A stretch of DNA of 64,000 nucleotides from Sorangium cellulosum So ce56 (GTDB lineage: Bacteria; Myxococcota_A; Polyangia; Polyangiales; Polyangiaceae). Under the pieces are notes generated by a model that saw only the letters and a program-made list of their open reading frames with translations, was not told the DNA's origin and ran no database searches. This document shows positions 61,523 through 64,000 of this stretch, piece after piece. Each line of letters begins with the position of its first letter. The first letter of the stretch is position 1. The stretch spans positions 8,935,001-8,999,000 of the forward strand of contig NC_010162.1 of the NCBI RefSeq assembly GCF_000067165.1. The letters run 5' to 3'. The position numbers and the translations under genes were made by a program.

Positions 61523-62188
61523 ATGCCGATGAACCGCTTGAATCGAAAGGCAGCGCATTGTCTGGCAGGAGCGTCGGTGGCCGCGGCGGTGCTCGCCGGC
61601 GCCGCCGGGCGCGCGAGCGCTCAGCAGGCGAGCGAGGGCGACACGGTGAGCGTCGACGGCAAGGGGATCGTCGGCGGCGCGCTGCTCGGCGGCGAGGTCG
61701 TGATGCTGACCATGGGGGCGATCGGGGTCGAGCGCGCCTGGCCGTACCTCGTGTTCGGCGGGCTCGGCGCGGTGGGCGGCGGCGTCGCCGGCTACTTCGT
61801 CGAGGCGGCGGATCCGCCCGCGGAAGTGCCGCTCTACATGCTCGCCGGCGGCATGGCGCTGGTCATCCCGACCCTCGTCGTCACCCTGAACGCCACCGCG
61901 TACAAGCCCCCCGACTCCGACCAGAGCGAGCCGATCCGCAACGAGCCGGCCGCGGAGCCCCCGCAGCCGGGGATCAACGTCCAGCTCACGACGGACGCCG
62001 CGCAGATCCTCCGGCGGGCCCGCTGGGAAGAGCCCCGGCTCGGCCTCGTCGACATCACGCCGCGCCGGGTCGCGCTCGGCGTGCCCGCGCTCTCGTTCAA
62101 GCCGCTCTACTCGCAGGACGAGATGTTCAAGTTCGGCGTGGCGCAGGGGCACGAGGTCCGCGTCCCCGTCCTCCGGGCGACCTTCTGA
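61523..62188 (+). CDS. Exported/membrane protein of unknown function
   Basis: A 221-residue protein starting at ATG 61523, 8 bp after GGGGAAAA. The signal peptide (AAVLAGAAGRASA) is followed by a Gly-rich segment and hydrophobic stretches (about 42-64, 70-90 and 104-124), so the mature protein may sit in a membrane. The rest (about 140-221) is hydrophilic with beta strands. No family is recognised. Confidence 0.72.
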   Translation: MPMNRLNRKAAHCLAGASVAAAVLAGAAGRASAQQASEGDTVSVDGKGIVGGALLGGEVVMLTMGAIGVERAWPYLVFGGLGAVGGGVAGYFVEAADPPAEVPLYMLAGGMALVIPTLVVTLNATAYKPPDSDQSEPIRNEPAAEPPQPGINVQLTTDAAQILRRARWEEPRLGLVDITPRRVALGVPALSFKPLYSQDEMFKFGVAQGHEVRVPVLRATF

Positions 62189-62289
62189 GGGGCCCGGGGT
62201 CGCCCCGGGCGGCGGCGCGGGGCAGGCGCCCCCCTGCCCCGCGCGCCGGTCTCTGTGCCGATCCCTACGCTCGGCGTTAGGCTCTCGCC

Positions 62290-62934
62290 GTGGCCGACCT
62301 CCACGATCCTCCGCTCCCCTGGTCCACGCGGCTCTGGTTCGCCTTCGCGTGCTTCTTCCGCGTGCTGTTCGATTCCCAGTTCGCCGCGCGGGCCTGGCAG
62401 GCGCGCTCGGCCGTCGCCGCCCTGCCGCCGTCCGAGCGCGCTGAGCCGCGCGGGCTCGAGCGGGATCGCGCAGGCGGCGCGCCCGAGGCCGCCGCGGCCG
62501 CGGCGAGCGAGCCCGCCCCCGTGCCGGTCGCCGCCCCCGCGCCGCACGCCGCGCCCGCGGTGAGCTCGGCGCTCCAGCTGCTCTCGCTGCTCCAGCGCGA
62601 GGGGCGGCTCGTCGACTTCCTCGAGCAGGACATCGCCTCGTTCGGCGACGCGGACGTCGGCGTGGCGGCGAGGATGGTCCACGAGGGCTGCCGCAAGGCG
62701 CTGCGCAGCCACGCGAAGCTCGCGCCCGTGCGGCGCGAGGACGAGGGGGAAAAGGTGACGCTCGAGGCCGGCTACAACCCCTCGGAGATCAAGCTGATCG
62801 GCAACGTATCCGGGACCGCGCCCTACAGAGGGGTGCTGCGCCACCGGGGCTGGCGCGCCGACGACGTCTCGCTGCCGACGCCGGTCGCCGGCCACGACGC
62901 CAGCATCATCGCCCCCGCGGAGGTCGAGCTATGA
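62290..62934 (+). CDS. DUF2760 protein
   Basis: A 214-residue cytoplasmic protein that I assign to DUF2760: an aromatic N-terminal segment (LWFAFACFFRVLFDSQFAARAW), an Ala/Pro linker (about 45-90), then the conserved LQLLSLLQREGRLVDFLEQDI near 95-115 and YNPSEIKLIGNVSGTAPYRG followed by LRHRGWRADDVSLP near the C terminus. DUF2760 genes sit directly upstream of an Hsp70-family gene, as here, with a 4-bp ATGA overlap. The pair probably acts together; the biochemical role is unknown. Start GTG 62290. Confidence 0.88.
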   Translation: MADLHDPPLPWSTRLWFAFACFFRVLFDSQFAARAWQARSAVAALPPSERAEPRGLERDRAGGAPEAAAAAASEPAPVPVAAPAPHAAPAVSSALQLLSLLQREGRLVDFLEQDIASFGDADVGVAARMVHEGCRKALRSHAKLAPVRREDEGEKVTLEAGYNPSEIKLIGNVSGTAPYRGVLRHRGWRADDVSLPTPVAGHDASIIAPAEVEL

Positions 62935-64000
62935 GCGCGCGCTACATCATCGGCATCGATCTGGGCACCACCCACTGCGCGCTCGCCTACGCGCGCCTGC
63001 CGGAGGAGGGAGCCGACGCGCGGCTCACGCCGTCGCCCGAGGTGATGGCGGCCCCGCAGCTCGTGGCGCAGGGGACGCTCGAGGCGCGACCGCTCCTGCC
63101 GTCCTTCATGTACATCCCTCACGAGAGCGAGGGCCCCCAGGCCCTGCCCTGGGACGCCGAGCGGCGCTTCGCCGTCGGCGAGCACGCCCGCGCGCGCGGC
63201 GTCGACGCGCCGGCGCGCCTCATCTCGAGCGCGAAGAGCTGGCTCAGCCACGCTGGCATCGACCGGCGCGGATCGACGCTCCCGCTCGGCGCGCCCGAGG
63301 ACATCGAGAAGATCTCGCCCGTCGAGGCGTCGTGGCGGTACCTCGAGCACCTCACCGAGGCGTGGGATCACCTGTTCGCGAAGGACGATCCGGCGCTCGC
63401 CCTCGCGAAGCAGGAGATCGTGATCACGGTGCCCGCGTCGTTCGACGCCGCCGCGCGCGATCTCACCGTCGAGGCGGCGAGCGCCGCGGGGTTCGAGGAC
63501 CTCACCCTGCTCGAGGAGCCGCAGGCCGCCGTGTACGCCTGGATCGACGCGGCCGGCGAGGCGTGGCGCAAGCACCTCCACCCGGGCGACGTGCTGCTCG
63601 TGATCGACGTCGGCGGCGGGACCACCGACTTCTCCGCGATCGCCGCGGTCCCGCGCGACGGCTCGCTCGAGCTCGTCCGCGTGGCGGTCGGCGACCACAT
63701 CCTGCTCGGCGGCGACAACATGGACCTCGCGCTCGCGCACGTCGTGAAGGCGAAGCTCGCGGCCGAGGGCAAGGAGCTCGATCGCTGGCAGATGACGTCG
63801 CTCACCCACGCCGCGCGCGTCGCGAAGGAGCGGCTGCTCGGCGATCCGTCGATCAGCGAGGCGCCGATCGCGATCGCCGGCCGCGGATCGAAGCTGCTCG
63901 GGGCGGCGATCCGGACCGAGCTCACGCGGGACGAGATCACCCGGACGCTCGTGGACGGGTTCTTCCCCGAGGTCCCCTCGTCCGCGCGCCCCGCGACCCG
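62931..64000 (+). CDS. Hsp70-family (DnaK-like) ATPase, truncated by the window end
   Basis: The first 356 residues are present. The nucleotide domain is clear: YIIGIDLGTTHCALAYA (phosphate 1), EIVITVPASFDAAARD, LLEEPQAAVYAWI and DVGGGTTDFSAIA near residue 226 (phosphate 2), then LLGGDNMD. It starts at ATG 62931, overlapping the DUF2760 stop by the ATGA arrangement. Compared with DnaK, the N-terminal part has inserts (near 18-60 and 85-110), and it lacks the canonical linker within the visible part. It belongs to the divergent Hsp70-like proteins paired with DUF2760, not to the housekeeping dnaK. The 3' end is off the window. Confidence 0.9.
   Translation, partial: MSARYIIGIDLGTTHCALAYARLPEEGADARLTPSPEVMAAPQLVAQGTLEARPLLPSFMYIPHESEGPQALPWDAERRFAVGEHARARGVDAPARLISSAKSWLSHAGIDRRGSTLPLGAPEDIEKISPVEASWRYLEHLTEAWDHLFAKDDPALALAKQEIVITVPASFDAAARDLTVEAASAAGFEDLTLLEEPQAAVYAWIDAAGEAWRKHLHPGDVLLVIDVGGGTTDFSAIAAVPRDGSLELVRVAVGDHILLGGDNMDLALAHVVKAKLAAEGKELDRWQMTSLTHAARVAKERLLGDPSISEAPIAIAGRGSKLLGAAIRTELTRDEITRTLVDGFFPEVPSSARPAT

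Overview
The window is very GC-rich (about 70% by eye) with the strong third-position G/C bias that produces long shadow frames on both strands. The gene set points to a Polyangiales myxobacterium of the Sorangium type: eukaryote-like Ser/Thr kinases with myxobacterial domain mixes, many lipoproteins with acidic or Ala/Pro-rich linkers, long TPR proteins, PilZ and SpoIIAA-like regulators, an ECF42 sigma factor with its DGPF partner, cytochromes P450, and many short tandem repeats between genes. This assignment is inferred from content, not from a marker gene. I see no rRNA, tRNA, CRISPR array, insertion sequence or prophage; the window reads as ordinary chromosome.

Region by region. 0.5-6 kb: a SpoIIAA/STAS-like protein, an Rv1355c-type E1/ThiF plus nitroreductase fusion, a second SpoIIAA-like protein and a PilZ protein. 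6-14 kb: a TerC membrane protein, a response regulator, an S9 peptidase lipoprotein, a translationally coupled pair of ferritin-like proteins, and a class II photolyase preceded by a palindromic interspersed repeat. 14-20 kb: DedA, a transmembrane Ser/Thr kinase coupled to a secreted protein, and the DGPF/ECF42 pair with tandem repeats at both ends of the sigma gene. 20-27 kb: Uma2, a class III aminotransferase, a VOC/ArsR operon facing a MarR gene with related operator-like palindromes, a cytochrome P450 pseudogene with a large internal deletion, an intact P450 and an unrecognised protein. 27-35 kb: a TPR lipoprotein, an unusual zinc finger-kinase-globin-alpha/beta hydrolase fusion, a modular lipoprotein, a methyltransferase and an AraC regulator.

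35-44 kb: an OmpA lipoprotein, NAD-type isocitrate dehydrogenase, a membrane protein, a coupled lipoprotein/Smr/small-protein group, a secreted His/Phe/Arg/Pro-repeat protein, a serine beta-lactamase-like lipoprotein, a Nudix hydrolase and a DUF882 (M15-like) peptidase with repetitive tails. 44-51 kb: an operon of two unknown proteins (one cysteine-rich) with dtd, a ketopantoate reductase-like protein, pdxA coupled to an atypical OmpR-type regulator, and tldD. 51-64 kb: a 920-residue TPR protein, a lipoprotein converging on hemD, small membrane and TerB proteins, a giant S41 protease behind a TatA protein, a secreted protein, and a DUF2760/Hsp70 pair cut by the window end.

The most unusual protein is the kinase-globin-hydrolase fusion at 28577-31129, whose hydrolase domain appears to have lost its nucleophilic serine. 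The most unusual DNA features are the 9-bp-period arrays placed 90-150 bp upstream of three genes, the palindromic GCCAAG repeat at about 12.35 kb, and the matching operator-like sites near marR and the VOC/arsR operon.
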